A stretch of DNA of 36,740 nt, taken from contig NW_013546883.1 in assembly GCF_000711695.1 (NCBI RefSeq), positions 1-36,740 on the forward strand, written 5' to 3'. The position numbers and the translations under genes are program-made. Positions 20,093 through 31,978 of this stretch are shown piece after piece. A model generated the notes under the pieces. The model had not been told where the DNA came from and did not search any database. It worked only from the letters and a program-made list of their open reading frames with translations. The first letter of the stretch is position 1; each line of letters begins with the position of its first letter. This stretch comes from Tilletiaria anomala UBC 951. Its lineage: Eukaryota > Basidiomycota > Exobasidiomycetes > Georgefischeriales > Tilletiariaceae.

Positions 20093-22240
20093 ATGCTCCC
20101 TTTGCGCTTCATCTATGGTACCCGCAACATGCTCCCAGACAGCGCTCCACCCATCGTGCACCCCGACGTGCAGGTTCTGGACGATTACACTGTTCCAAAA
20201 ACGGACCCGCACAGCACTCTGCTTCCACTGCTGCAAGCAGATCCAAGCGCACCACATGCACGATCGCCGCCGCTGCACAACCTGCCCGGCGGTCGCCTCT
20301 CGGAATGTCGGATTGCTTTCCGCACGACTAGAAAAAGCCAGGCGACGGCCGAGCACATCGATTGGATCAGTACGACGCACACCTTCCCGGCTGCATACCC
20401 ACGAAGCCACGACTTTTCCACCACCCCTCTTTCGGCGGCGATCCGCATACCCAAGCCCATCCCTTCTTCGGCGCTCGCATCTCCTGAAGCTGAGAGAGCC
20501 TACGACGCGGCAAAACGTGCCGAGGATGCCAAGTTCTGGAAGGAGAACATACGCATCATCGACGATATGCAGACGTACTACCCGCCAAAGACCCAGAAAG
20601 AGGCACTGAAGATCGCAGAGGAAAGGGCAGGGAGGAAGGACCCTCAACTTTGGAACGTAATTCAGAGAATCGTACCCGTCAGGCATGATCGCGGAGGTGG
20701 TTTAGCGAATGGCAAGAGTAGGAGAGAGCCTGTGACATTACTTCTTGCACACGCTACAGGCTTTCACAAGGAAGTGAGCGCATCTGAGCTTAATCTTGTC
20801 AATCATTGGTCCTCTCTGATGAGCGTCCGGGTCTCCCCCCTTCAAACATTTTGTGCGCAGATCTACGAGCCATTCTTGAAGTATCTAGGACAACTCATCT
20901 CTGACAAATCTTTTGATGTCAATGGCGAAGTAGAGATCGAGGAGATCTGGTCTATCGACACTATGATATCTGGCGAGAGCGCCATACTGAACGGTGACTC
21001 ACTCGGCGAAGCTGGTGAGTGCGCGAGTTCTCATGCAAGAATACATATTTCTTGACAAAAAGCTCCTCGTACGCACAGTAAGCTGGGCCGATGCAGCTCG
21101 TGACCTTGTTCAGTTTACTACGAACTATATTCCGCCTCTCAGTCCTTCTTCCGCATCGAGCCGCTCAAATGCAACATGCAATGAAGCTTCTGCGAGACTC
21201 ATGTGGCCTCCAACTGTGCTCGCTCGCACCTACCACCCGGCCGAATCGCAGATGGGCGATGCCACCGTCATCTCACCATCCTTGGGCTCCTCGCCCGCAA
21301 CATCCGCCCACGCCTCACGGCCCAACGCACGTCGTCGGCGGATCATTGGCCTGGGACATAGCTACGCCGGTGCCGCGATGGCACTCGCTTCGAATGCTTA
21401 CCCGGACATCTTCGAGCGTGTCATCCTCGTCGATCCGATCCTTATCTCGCCAGATTTTCTCAGCGTGCAGGTGCACTTTGAGAATGAAGGGAGGAAAGAG
21501 GTAGCACAACAACGAGCGGCGGACAAACCCAATCCGATTGGCTTGAGGAAGAGCCAGCCGCTCGCACTCAGTGCAAGCACGCGAAAAGACACATGGCGAG
21601 ACCGGCGGGCCGCTGAGGCGTACTTTAACTCTCGGGCATTCTTCAAGGCGTGGGACCCTGCGGTGCTCGCTTCTCATATCCAATACGGTATCGTGCCGCT
21701 CAGCGCATGGGTGAAGGACGCACGTTCCGGCCGAGGCGGTGACGATGGTGGCCTCGATGAAAGCGGGGAGACAGAGATGGTAACGCTCGCCATGCCCAAG
21801 TTCCTCGAAGCGAGCTCTTTTAGCGCCTCGTGGAACTCCTCGTATGCATACGCTGCGCTGCTCTCTGGCCGCTTTAGACAGCATCACATGGCGGATACGC
21901 GCAAGGGACGAACATACTTTATGATTATGGAGCAGGGCAGCCGTTCGCTTCAGCTCGAGACGTTTGAGGGCGAGATGGAAGGCAAGAAGCCTGCCGAGGA
22001 AGGCGAGCCTGCGCTCAGAGGTCGGGTCGAAATGGTACCTGGTGGGCACCTCATTGCGCAGGAGCAGCCGTCCGTCTTGGGTGAGTATCGCCGAAGTTGT
22101 AGGCTTGAGGTGGAGTTAGAAACGTTTCTGAGCGTACACCCTGTGCCTATGTTTATGTCGCAGCTGCCAAGGTTCTCGAGTACATTCTCGACGGCGAAAC
22201 AGTTCGTGGCGGCAGTACAATTCCGACTGCTCGACTCTAA
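20093..22240 (+). CDS. Alpha/beta hydrolase with C-terminal peroxisomal signal (LPX1/AKT2-like)
   Basis: A 637-residue protein from exons 20093-20773, 20861-21014, 21079-22080 and 22164-22240. The hydrolase core shows VTLLLAHATGFHKE joined by splicing to IYEPFLKYL (oxyanion-hole region), IIGLGHSYAGAAMAL (nucleophile elbow, Ser373), FERVILVDPIL (acid region) and VPGGHLIAQEQP (probable catalytic His). The last exon is found only by splicing and gives a tail ending TARL. Ala-Arg-Leu is a functional class of PTS1, so the enzyme should enter peroxisomes, as do yeast Lpx1 and the Alternaria AKT/AMT hydrolases. The substrate is unknown; esters or acyl-CoA-linked compounds are plausible. The long N-terminal region (about 1-200) has no recognised domain. 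Starting at the in-frame ATG 20003 would give 667 residues. Confidence 0.88.
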
Positions 22241-23763
22241 GCTGCGACATTTATCCACTCTAGATGCAGGGAACATATTAGAAGCGTGTAACATAGCACG
22301 GAGGGGCGACAAGCAGGACAAGCAAGTATCGCAGTTAGAAAAAGAGATTGAGCCGTTGGCATTCATAAACAGCAGTGCCGTCCTAGGTGTCTTTAGGCGC
22401 AGGTATGGCTGTCCAGCCCTAGCTCAGCAGACTGGGCTGGCCGAGCAGCATGAGGGTTGCAAAATGGTCTGCAAGTAGCGCCGCCGGCACGTAGCCCCGT
22501 CGGTGAATGTAGCGCAAGCTTCGGCTGCCACCCAGACCGCACGTGGCCAACGTAGCGCCCTGTCCTGGCTGGTTGCACAGGTACAATTGTAGAGAGAGAG
22601 ATACCTGCCCATGTGTTACCCAGCTCCGATCCATCCGCTGTGCCCGGCCATGGAGGCGCTGATGGCCTTTGGAATTTGAAATGCTCCCAGGTGGAATGGG
22701 CCCCAGCGTGTTTCAAAGCTGTACGCTGCTAAAGATGTGCACAACCATGCTGCGACCTTGCTATTCTTAATACCGCTTCACAGGTTGTCGAATCGAGAAT
22801 CGAGGAAAGGGGGTATGGTTACTTGGGATCAGCACTGCAGTTATCCATCGCTTATCGCCTGTCCTACTATCATAGATCCGGTCCTTTAGCTTCGGCAGGC
22901 TTGGCCTTGCGCTTCAATTCCTCACCACACCTCGTTCGCTTGGCTGGCTGTCGTGGATGTGCTCGCCGATCACTTATAGACAGCTGCATGTACCACGTCT
23001 CACTTGTCGGAACGCCCAGGTCCCGAGCGAAAAGTGATGCGATTGCAACTTGAGCTCACTGATTCAGCGCAAACAAGTCCAGTCGCTGGTAGTCGAGCTC
23101 TTTCGTGTCTTCCCGAGGCTACGCACCGAGTGACCGACGGTCCACCCAAGCTGACACACTAAAGCTCCCTTTGTAGATGGTGCAGATGGAATAGAAATGC
23201 GACTGGGCACCACTCATTGCGCCGTGAAGCGTTGTGACGCTGAGGGGTTGAGGCACGCTGAAGCCTGCAGCATCATGGAGACATAGGCCGCTGAGACAGG
23301 CCAGCCAATAGAGATTTGAGGATCGATGATATCAAGTGCATAGCAGCACAAGTACGGTAATGTGTGTACGAGCCTTGTATTGGAGCCTCGACAAATCCAG
23401 GAGAGCGGACGATTGAAGGATGACCATGACGGGAAAATTCACAATCCACCTAAGGCGATGGTTCTGTGACAATTGCATGTACATCGAAATTCGCAAGAGG
23501 ACCAGGGGCCATTTTCAAGGGCAGCTCTGGGCAGCCTCCTCTAGAGTCAAACAAATACAGCTTAGTCTGCGCGTTGCTCTTGCAGAACATCTTCGTGCAC
23601 CTGGCGTCAGAGCTTCAAATCAGAGAAACAGTGAGATCTCAAAGTAGATCGATGCCTATTTTTGTGAATGGAGTGTCTTCATCAAGCATCAAAAGCGTGA
23701 AGGGTAATTGAAGGAACACCGGTGCGGTATCGCAGCACACTTCCTATTGCAACTTGCATGCTA
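22241..23763. other. Convergent intergenic region, possible unresolved exons
   Basis: This 1.5-kb stretch lies between two genes that converge. Several short exon-like frames are open on the minus strand at about 22870-23340, including a Lys-rich tail KRKAKPAEAKGPDL before a stop near 22872. I could not join them into a convincing gene, and competing frames on the plus strand look equally open. A 71-codon minus-strand frame at 22419-22634 is also unsupported. A short GA run lies near 22590. Confidence 0.35.
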
Positions 23764-25386
23764 TCATGATGAAGTTACAGCGGTACCTAGGCCCTTCATG
23801 GAAAATGGATCTCGCGCAGACTGGTGCTGTTGCTGTTTCCATGGGTGGCCCAAAGAGAAATTAGCACGAGATCATGATGCGGACAAGAGGCACGCGTCTA
23901 CACACCTGATACCATCGTGTGTAGTCGTCCCTCAGCTTTTCAATTTCCGAATGGATCGCAGCAACTTGCGCAGCAAGGGCCATGAAACTTGTATTTTGCG
24001 CATGAATAGCGTTTTCGATCGCTTGTGGAGAGTGCTCATCGCGATGCCCGATCGAGGATATCTGCCGCTCGATGCCTTCGACTGTCGCTCGATAGCGCTG
24101 CACGCGCTCGGAGAACTCTGCCGCAGCACGGGAGAAGTACCTGCCAGAAAAAAAGTCACAGGGGTACTCGGTCAGCTTGCCTCTACATCCGAACAATGTG
24201 GCGCTTGTTCCAGGGTACTGACATGCGAGGGAACATCCGCAGATGATCATTGTCCCCGCCATGGTGAAAGTTGCGCGCGATCTCGAAGAGGGTATTGCTA
24301 TCCGCTCTGTCCATTTCTGCATGATCTTGCAAGTCTTTGCTGACGAGCAGATCGCTCTCTATCATCATAGCGAGCGACTTGAGCTCCTGGGGGTCAGGCG
24401 TAAGAGTTTGTCAATTGGGAACCATCTCAAACGCTGACGAAACGACGTACTGATCGGATATGTCGGATCCCTTGCGAGCTTTTCGCTACCTCAGCGCCCA
24501 GATCTGCCGACTTGAGTTCATCTCGCAGCTTCGTTTGACATTGTATGAATGTACTGCCGATAAGTCGGGAGGTCAGCAAATTGTGCGCTAGCCGGCCAGC
24601 TCGATGACACTGGGGGGCTTACTCTAGTTGTTCCACCATCTGCTTGGCTTGTACAGGCAAGTCATTGTACCGTTCTTTTTGATAGAAGGGATGCTGTGCG
24701 AACGGCGTTGTGAGGTGCGACCCGCCTTGGTGCACCTGCTGGCCAAGCTGTGAAGTTCCAAGCTGGGATTGTCCAAGTTGCGGCTGTCCGAATTGAGACT
24801 GCCCCAACTGCTGTTGCTGCTGTTGCGGCTGAACACCAAGGCTTCTCTGTCCAAATGCAGAGAACAGACCTCCACCTTGCTGGGGTTGCTGCTGCTGCTG
24901 CTGAGCAGGCTGCCCGAAGAGCCCGCCAATGGGTGCGCTGGCACCGGCGGCGGTCGAGGCACCGAATAATGATGGTCCACCAAACAATCCTCCGCCTGTC
25001 TGTTGTTGCCCTGGCTGCTGTGGCTGCTGCTGTTGATTCGGTTGTCCAAAGTTAAACAAACTGCTTCCCTGCTGCTGCGGTTGTTTTGCGGCAACCTGGC
25101 CGAAGAGCGGCTTCGCCGTAGTCCCAAATGTCGACGTCGTTGGCTGCTGCTGTGGCTGCGCCCCAAAAAGACCACCTGGCGCTGCACCTGCAGCTTGCCC
25201 TGACGTGTTCGCACCAAAGAGACCCCCTGTTGCAGGGGCAGCGCTTGTGACTGCCGTTGATGCAGCAGGTTGTCCGAACGAGAATGTCTGCTGGGTTGTA
25301 CCACCAGGCGCACCAGTCCCAAAGGCGGGCTGCTTGGCCGGCCCTTGCCCAAAGGAGAATGACGTTGATCGTGTCTGGCCCAACAT
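23764..25386 (-). CDS. NUP49: FG-nucleoporin NUP49 (NUP58 homologue)
   Basis: A 444-residue protein from exons 25386-24623, 24553-24451, 24386-24223, 24140-23906 and 23832-23764. Residues 1 to about 215 are a Gln-rich FG domain with many FGQ and GLFG repeats. The spliced rest is coiled coil, matching Nup49/Nup58: YNDLPVQAKQMVEQLDTFIQ, DELKSADLGAEVAKSS, RSELKSLAMMIESDLL, MYFSRAAAEFSERVQRYRAT, SFMALAAQVAAIH (human NUP58 has a very similar ALAAQLQSIH) and WYQQQHQSARDPF. It is a channel nucleoporin of the Nsp1-Nup57-Nup49 (Nup62-54-58) complex, with the FG part forming the transport barrier and the coiled coils building the trimer. All four introns are GT-AG, 64-82 nt. The last exon is inferred: it is in frame and ends at TGA 23764-23766. 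Confidence 0.92.
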
Positions 25387-25752
25387 TTTCCCAGAAGAGC
25401 AGCTCGAAGGTCAAAGCTCTATTGTCACGACTACCGAATTCGCGGCGCCCAAACGTGCGACATAGATGCAATGATCATGAATTGGACGTGTGCCAATTGG
25501 AGGGTGAGGTGGTGGTTGCTGATGGCGATGAACCAGAGCTAGTCGAGAATTTCGTGTTTGGCGGCTTTTGGATTCTCATTTTTCTCGATGACGACTCTCT
25601 GACTCTCATCATATCCTTGAACATTACTGCATTGATTCTCTTTCTTCATCATCACTCTTTCCGATTGACCCTGTCCGAAACCAGGTGCTCGCTGTGTCGA
25701 GCGAGTGGTGGCTTCAAAAGCAGTCACATCAAGCCCGAGCGCTGCGTCGTCT
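25387..25752. promoter_or_regulatory. Shared upstream region of NUP49 and the ELYS-like gene
   Basis: The start codons of two nuclear-pore genes diverge across 366 bp, so both promoters must lie here. The ELYS frame stays open upstream of its first ATG to 25705 but without another ATG. No clear TATA box is visible. Confidence 0.5.
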
Positions 25753-28700
25753 ATGATGACGGCCTCGCAAGAATTTCCTCCGACTGAGGGCGAGCCTGGG
25801 GTCAGGGTGGACAAGGAATCTGAGGCGGAGTCGGTGGCACAACATGAGGCAGACGAACGAGAAGAGCTTGAACATCTCTACAGCATCTTCGAGCCAGCTT
25901 CCATGGCGGCGAGCGGTAGCCTCAGGCAGGACAGACCACGATGGGAAGATCCAGCATGGGTTGCACGAATTAAAGCTCGGAGACAAGCAATGGGCGGACA
26001 ACTGTTCTTCGACAGACTGCTTGACCTCGCGGGCATCAAAGGTGCATCAGATCCACATCAGTAATATTAATATATGACCGCGACTGAAGCTTGTGCTGTC
26101 TACCCCCGCAGACTTTGAGCTCTACCCTCCAACATCTCAGCCTATGTTGCACACCTTGCTCGATCGCGTTCACCTCACACCTCTTTTCGACAAGGCGAAG
26201 AAAGATTCCTTGGTTTTTTACCTTTTGCTCGCTCTCTACCCAGTGGAAGGGTTCCCATCGCCCCAGTCGCCTTCGTCAGATCGCGAACAGGCTGCAGGCT
26301 CGCTCGCTTTTTCTCAGAACGTTCGCCAACTCAAGCAAATTCGAGCGAGAAGTAGGGCATACCGCTTCGCCTCGCTCGAGCTCTTATCTTCATCACTTAC
26401 CCGGCCGATTAAGGCGTACTTTCTTCTAGATTCGGGCCTGTTTCTCGAGGCTTCAAGCTTCATGGACGATGGCGAGATCGAGCCCACTTTCGTCAAGTCT
26501 ATCCTTGAGGTCATGCTGCGAGCCCCCGCTGATTACAGCGGGCCAGACTCTGCGCCAGAGAGTCGCATGCCGACGTGGCCATACGGAGCCTATAGAGCCA
26601 AGGCACTCTCCCATACCGTAGAGGCCCTCAATTTGGATCTCCTTGCGAATTGGAGAGCGGTTCTACAGGAGTTTGCCTTGGAAGCGAGCGACGAGGCAGG
26701 TGTGCGGGAAGATACTCAAACTGAACTATCCGCTTGCGAGGACAGCCTTGTGGGATATTCGGAGGCAATCGCCTTCGAAAAAGGCGCTTGGATTGCGTGG
26801 GAAAGCATTGTCGAGGCGCTGCCGGCCGTCGGCGAGCAGGTAATCAACGCGTTGGGATTGGATCTCGACAAGGAGGATGAAGCACAAGTAGCTGACCGTG
26901 TCTTTGTATCGACCACACGGCTGCGCGAGCGCCTTGGTCGGATAGTCTGGGAGCATTGTTTCTATCGTGAGTGTATCAGCGGAATCTCTTTTGGATCTGG
27001 TTGCTCACGGCAGCATGCCCGCGCTCGCGAGCAGCCGCGCCTCGACCCGCTGCCGTCAAGCAGATGCTCGAAGTTCCATTCTCCTCGGCGTCGTGGGACT
27101 TGCTCAATAAATTGGTACTTTCACCTTCTCGATCACTCACTTTACCTCTGCAAGCAACCGCCGCCGACGTACTTCTCGTTCGCTACGTTCAGGAAGGGCG
27201 GTACGTCGACGCGCTTCGCCTGGACGCCCTTCTCGATGCGACGTCGGTTGGAAGCGCGAGCGCTGGTGTCCATGAAGTCGCAATGCGGGGTGTACTAGTG
27301 GAGAAGAGGAAACGGTTACTTCAAGGCGTGCAGGCTCTGCTGCCTGTCGTGCAGAAGAAGCTCCTTGACCTCGAGCTAGGTTTCATCGAAGAGGCGGACG
27401 ATGAGGATGCTGAAAGTCAAGATAAGGAGCAGGCTGCTAGCAGGAATGGTTTGCAAATGTCGTGGGAGAATGTCTTCCCGCCCACCTCCGCAGCGCATGG
27501 CCTCTCTTTGGATGAACTTTCGTCATCAAAGGCGGCACCGACCAAAAAGTCGCATCAGCCGTCACGTCCACTCAGTGCTTCGCCTCTCCTTCGACAGTCG
27601 CCATACAACGGATCGGATCCACAGATGGCCGTTCTGACCGCGGTCGTCCGCTCTTCAGTCTCGCCATCACAAAAGCCCAGCGAAGCCTTCAGGCGCAGGG
27701 CACGACTGTCTGGAGGAGATGACGCCTCTCATGACAAGCAGCTGTCTGGTTTCCTTGCGCGCAATAGGCCCTCGCAGACGCCCACGAGATCCGCGATGTC
27801 TGTCACTCCGGACACGACCGCGGCGGATATAACCAGCGTGCTCAATGCTCGCTCGCCTTTTGTTGCTCCACCGAACGTAGCACCCGCCCCCGTTTCGTCC
27901 GGGGCCTCGCTTGACATAGGGCAAGACGAACCTTCTTGGTGGGGTATGGGAAGTGAAGCGCCTTCCGTGTTTAGCGCCACGCCTGGCTCGCTATTCGAGG
28001 CCCCTCGTAGAAGGTACGAGGCCAGGTACAGCGACACAGGAGCAAGCCCTCCTGCAGGGGCTCCGTCTACACGCCAGAGCCCGGGCCTTCGATTAACGCC
28101 AGACTATCGTAAGCGTTTTCAAGGCGCAGACAACACTGCTTCACCTGGCTTTGGCACAGATGCCTCGATGATAGAGGATGAGATCATTCCCCTTGCGCCG
28201 AGCAAGAGTCGCATCGCTATTAATCAAAAGCAAATACCATCATCCCATCCGCAGATAAGGCCGAAAGAGCCATCACCTGGGCCAGCATCGCCTCCTGTGC
28301 GCCGCAGGTTCGGCTTATCCGCACGCGCCATCAGGGGAGGCGTGGATGACTCAAGCTCGAGCCGTCCTGCACCAAGCGCACTTCGCTCAGAGGTCAACAT
28401 GCAGGTGGACCATGATGATGACGATGTCGCAAACAAGACCATCCCTGGTGGTTTCCCGGGGCTCTCAGAGAGAGCAGAAGACGAAGCTGGCACACAAGCG
28501 ATGGAGGGTGAGCAAAGACCTGCTGCGAAGCGCAAACACTCATCACGCTCCCAAGCCACTCAAGAGGCTGAATCGACGAACAAGACTCCACGCAAAGCTG
28601 GCGTGCGTGCGTCGCGCTCTGCTGCAGCCATCGCGGCGAGCACGCCGCGTCGTCGCACCCGTCAACTGACTGTGGAGCTCGAATCGCAGGCAGGGTCTGA

Positions 28701-29139
28701 CGGCGAAGAGGCGCAGCCGAGCACCCATATGGAACCGCCCATCTCGAGCACACCGCTTCAACAAGCGCGCAAGTCCGGCAGGACCCGCCGAAAGCAAGCA
28801 ACTTCCGATCCCGAGCTCGATTCCGTGTCGGAAGCGACGCAGACCGGTGATGACGAGGACGGGGAAGACCAGGAGCGAGACGCAGTCGGCGAGTTGGTAC
28901 CCAGTACCAGTGGTGGCAATGTGCGCCGCAGCGGTCGCAATGCTGCGGGGCGCGGAGCTTCTTCGCGCGTGGTAACGAGCACCAAGCGTAGGAGCGCCAG
29001 ACTGAGCACTGTATCGCCCGAGCGAGAGCTAGGGGAGACACCGCAGGACGCTAAGGAGGAAGGGGCCGAGGACACTGTCCACGAGCGGCCGCGTAGGAGG
29101 GGAGCAAGTACAGGTCGACGCACACGAACGCAAAAATAA
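25753..29139 (+). CDS. ELYS: ELYS-like nuclear pore assembly protein
   Basis: A 1089-residue protein from exons 25753-26041, 26112-26966 and 27014-29139. The acidic N-terminus leads to LFFDRLLDLAGIK joined by splicing to DFELYPPTSQPMLHTLL. The ELYS-type helical domain follows (FDKAKKDSLVFYLLLALYP, RPIKAYFLLDSGLFLEA, SWDLLNKLVL, LLVRYVQEGRYVDALRLD), to about residue 480. The remaining 600 residues are disordered, Ser/Pro-rich, and end in clusters of Arg and Lys (PRRRTRQL, SGRTRRKQ, RPRRRGASTGRRTRTQK) that resemble AT-hook or other DNA-binding tails. ELYS ties nuclear pore assembly to chromatin and the Nup107 complex; fission yeast Ely5 is a short relative. Intron 2 is only 47 nt, with normal GT-AG ends. 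An AATAAA overlaps the stop codon (29135-29140). The gene converges on the dehydrogenase gene, 160 bp away. Confidence 0.87.
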
Positions 29140-29299
29140 AATGTGTAATGCAGTCTGCAACTCAGCTCAGGAAGGCGTCGCGCATGACCTGTTCGCCCCA
29201 AATCATCGATGTAAGGTATTGCAAACAAGAGCACTTCGGTACTCTACATGACTTTTGCAGCGATCAGTCGCCTGCCATTTTCTACAACTCTAATTTGCT

Positions 29300-31395
29300 T
29301 CACTGCAGTCCGCCAAAGACGATGAGCTTCTCTTGGAGGTATTCTGTGGGGGCAGAAGATTGCGTCAGCTGTTTGTCTTCAATTAGCAAAGTTGAACAAG
29401 GCCCAGGCACAACACACCATCGATACCTCCACGTCCACCTTCTTTGCCGAATCCGCTGCGAAACATGAGCGAAGAAGTGGGGTAAGCAAGAGAGCTCTTG
29501 ACCTTGTGAGAGCACGGCTGGATAACTCACGACTCCTTGACACCGCCGAACGGCACGCTGTTCTGGCCGATCAAGCCGGTCTGGACACCGACCATGCCGA
29601 CCTGGAGCGCCTGCGCAACTCGCCAACAGCGGCTGACGTCCTGAGAGAAGAAGTAGCCAGCGAGGCCGACGTCGGCGTCGTTGGCCAGCGCAATTACCTC
29701 TTCTTCGGTCGAGAATCTGTACAGGCCCGCGACGGGCCCGAACGTCTCCTCGTCCGACATGGGGCAGTCGCGCGTAACGTCGGCCAGGACAGTCGGCTCG
29801 AAGAAGAGGCCCTCGCCCTTCTTGCCGCCAACAAGCACCTTGGCGCCGTGCGCGACGCTGCGCTCGACGTGCTCCTGCGCCTTGGCCACCCCGCGCTCCG
29901 AGACGAGCGGGCCATGCGTGACGCCCTCCTCCAGGCCGTGCCCGAGCTTGAACCTGTCCACCTTCGCTGCGAGGCGTGATGCAAACTCGGCGTAGATTGA
30001 CTCGTGCACGTAGATCCGGTTCGCGCAGACGCAGCTGACAATTCAGCAAGGAATTAGCCGGATCTGGTCAGCACCTAGTCATGAAAGAACGGAAGGTAGG
30101 AGATAGATTGAAGCTCACGTCTGACCGCTGGCGCGGAACTTGCACATGATGGCACCGTCGACGGCCTTGTCGAGATCGGCATCTTCAAAGACGATGAACG
30201 GTGCATTACCGCCGAGCTCAAAACTGAGCTTCTTGAGTGTACTGGCGCTCTGGCCCATCAGCAGCTTGCCTACGCCGGTGGAGCCGGTGAAGCTGATTTT
30301 GCGCACGTATGGGCTTTCGCACAGCGCTTTCCCGACAGCTGCCTCCTTTTCACCCTTGGTGCACGTCAACACGTTGACGACGCCCTTGGGGATGCCGACG
30401 CGCTCGCACAGGTATGCCAGCGCCAGCGCCGAGAACGGCGTCTCGGCCGGCGCTTTGATCACCACCGTGCAGCCGGCTGCGAGCGCCGGTGCGAGTTTGC
30501 GCGTGATCATAGCGGCGGGGAAGTTCCATCTGCGTTTGGAACATGGGGGTTTCAGCGGCTGCGGTCTCGGTCAGGACATCTGCTGACGGTCTCACGGTGT
30601 GATCAGCCCAGCGACGCCGATGGGCTGCTTGAGGACGACGTTGACAACGCCGGGCATGGGCGCGGGTGCGGTGTGCCCGTAGGTGCGGAGTGCCTCGCCT
30701 GCAAACCACTCGACGAACGAGTTGCTGTACACGACCTCGCCCCTGGCCTCTGAGAGCGACTTGCCATTCTCCGCGACGATGATGCGCGCTAAATCCTCGG
30801 CGTTGGCAGTGAGCTCGCGGAGGAGCGCGGTGAGCAGGTCGGCACGCTGCTTGCCAGTTGTCGCGGCCCAGCTGCCAGGCTTCTCGAACGCGCCAAACGC
30901 CGCGGACGCACCGCGGATCGCCCGCGCCGTTTCGTCCGCGCCGCAGTTGGGCACGGCGCCGATCAGTTCGCCGGTGGCCTTGTTGAACACGTCGAATGTG
31001 CTGCTGTCCGACGGCGCTCTCTTGTGCCACTCGCCGTCAATGTACGCAGCGTTGACCAGCAGGGCTGGATTTTTGAGCTGGAAGAGATAAAGAAGGCGAC
31101 ATGAGTTGGTGAGCAGTCGTTAGCTCGAGGCATATGGACGACAATTGTGGAGACACACCTTCAGATCTTCCTTCTGGCCCTGTTTGAGGATCCCCTTTGG
31201 CATGGACGGCATCTTGGCAATGGCAGAGGTAGAGAGAGAGACAGCTGCGGCTTTTGAACCAGTTAGCGGTGCGAAACGGCCGCCAGGAAGGTAGTTCGCC
31301 GCGGAATGGGTGCTGCTAGCTGCTGCTGCAACGCGCTGAAGAAGGCGAGGGCAAATGCGAATGCGAGAGGAAGTGCAGAGGGCGACGAGTGACAT
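29300..31395 (-). CDS. UGA2: Succinate-semialdehyde dehydrogenase, mitochondrial
   Basis: A 571-residue aldehyde dehydrogenase from six exons: 31395-31159, 31077-30596, 30529-30119, 30034-29531, 29455-29418 and 29343-29300. The first about 65 residues are rich in Arg, Ser and Ala without acidic residues, a probable mitochondrial presequence. Catalytic parts are WNFP (241-244), FELGGNAPF with general base Glu344, and GQTCVCANR with nucleophile Cys378; the second Cys two residues later is the redox partner typical of [18 protein letters not shown] and the end [19 protein letters not shown], spread over two small exons, are also family-typical. It oxidises succinate semialdehyde to succinate with NAD(P)+, the last step of the GABA shunt. 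Human ALDH5A1 is mitochondrial, whereas yeast Uga2 lacks a presequence, so location is inferred. Confidence 0.94.
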
Positions 31396-31978
31396 GCTCC
31401 ACTGCTATGTGTTACGACGAGAGCGCTTTTGCTTGCGGCTCTGTTTTCACCAACTTCTCGAGCATGGGTCCATCCGGTCAGTGCGTGGCGTCTGGGGCGG
31501 GCAAGGCGAGTGCGAGGACGATGGGGACGAAGCGTGGTGGACCGTTTCCAGACGGAGATAGGCTGCTGCCAATCGGAAAGGGCTCGTCGTTCGTCGTTGA
31601 GGATGGGCGGCCCTGGTGCCATGAGCAGGCCAAGTAGGGTTGTATGCGCACCACCCATGATGGTAGTCGCATGGCCCGTGCGCTGACACACACACAGAGC
31701 CCTACTTTTTGATCCACACGTCCTCTTCTTCCATACATGGGACGAGCAAGTATCCGCGCCATTGGATCTGGGGACGATTGAGATTCTATCGCTGTGTACG
31801 CGTCCCAGCTCCGACACCCTCGAAGCAGGTTTCTCTGGAGGCGACTCCTTGGGCTCCGCTAGGCGCAGCTCGTTGGCCAGTGCTCAGACAGCAGCAGTGA
31901 GGTCGGTGTGCTTAACTATTGCTGTGCGAGGCTCTCCGGTTGGACCCAGCTCGGCTCGGCTCTTCCCCCGACGCCGTG
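31396..31978. promoter_or_regulatory. Shared upstream region of the SSADH and PTC5 genes
   Basis: Two genes for mitochondrial enzymes diverge across 583 bp. A short CA run lies at about 31685-31696. I see no TATA box and no coding frame that competes with the two genes. Confidence 0.45.

Noticed and set aside
22419-22634. 71-codon minus-strand frame after the hydrolase gene
   Set aside because: Other frames over the same bases are equally open, and no family resemblance was seen.
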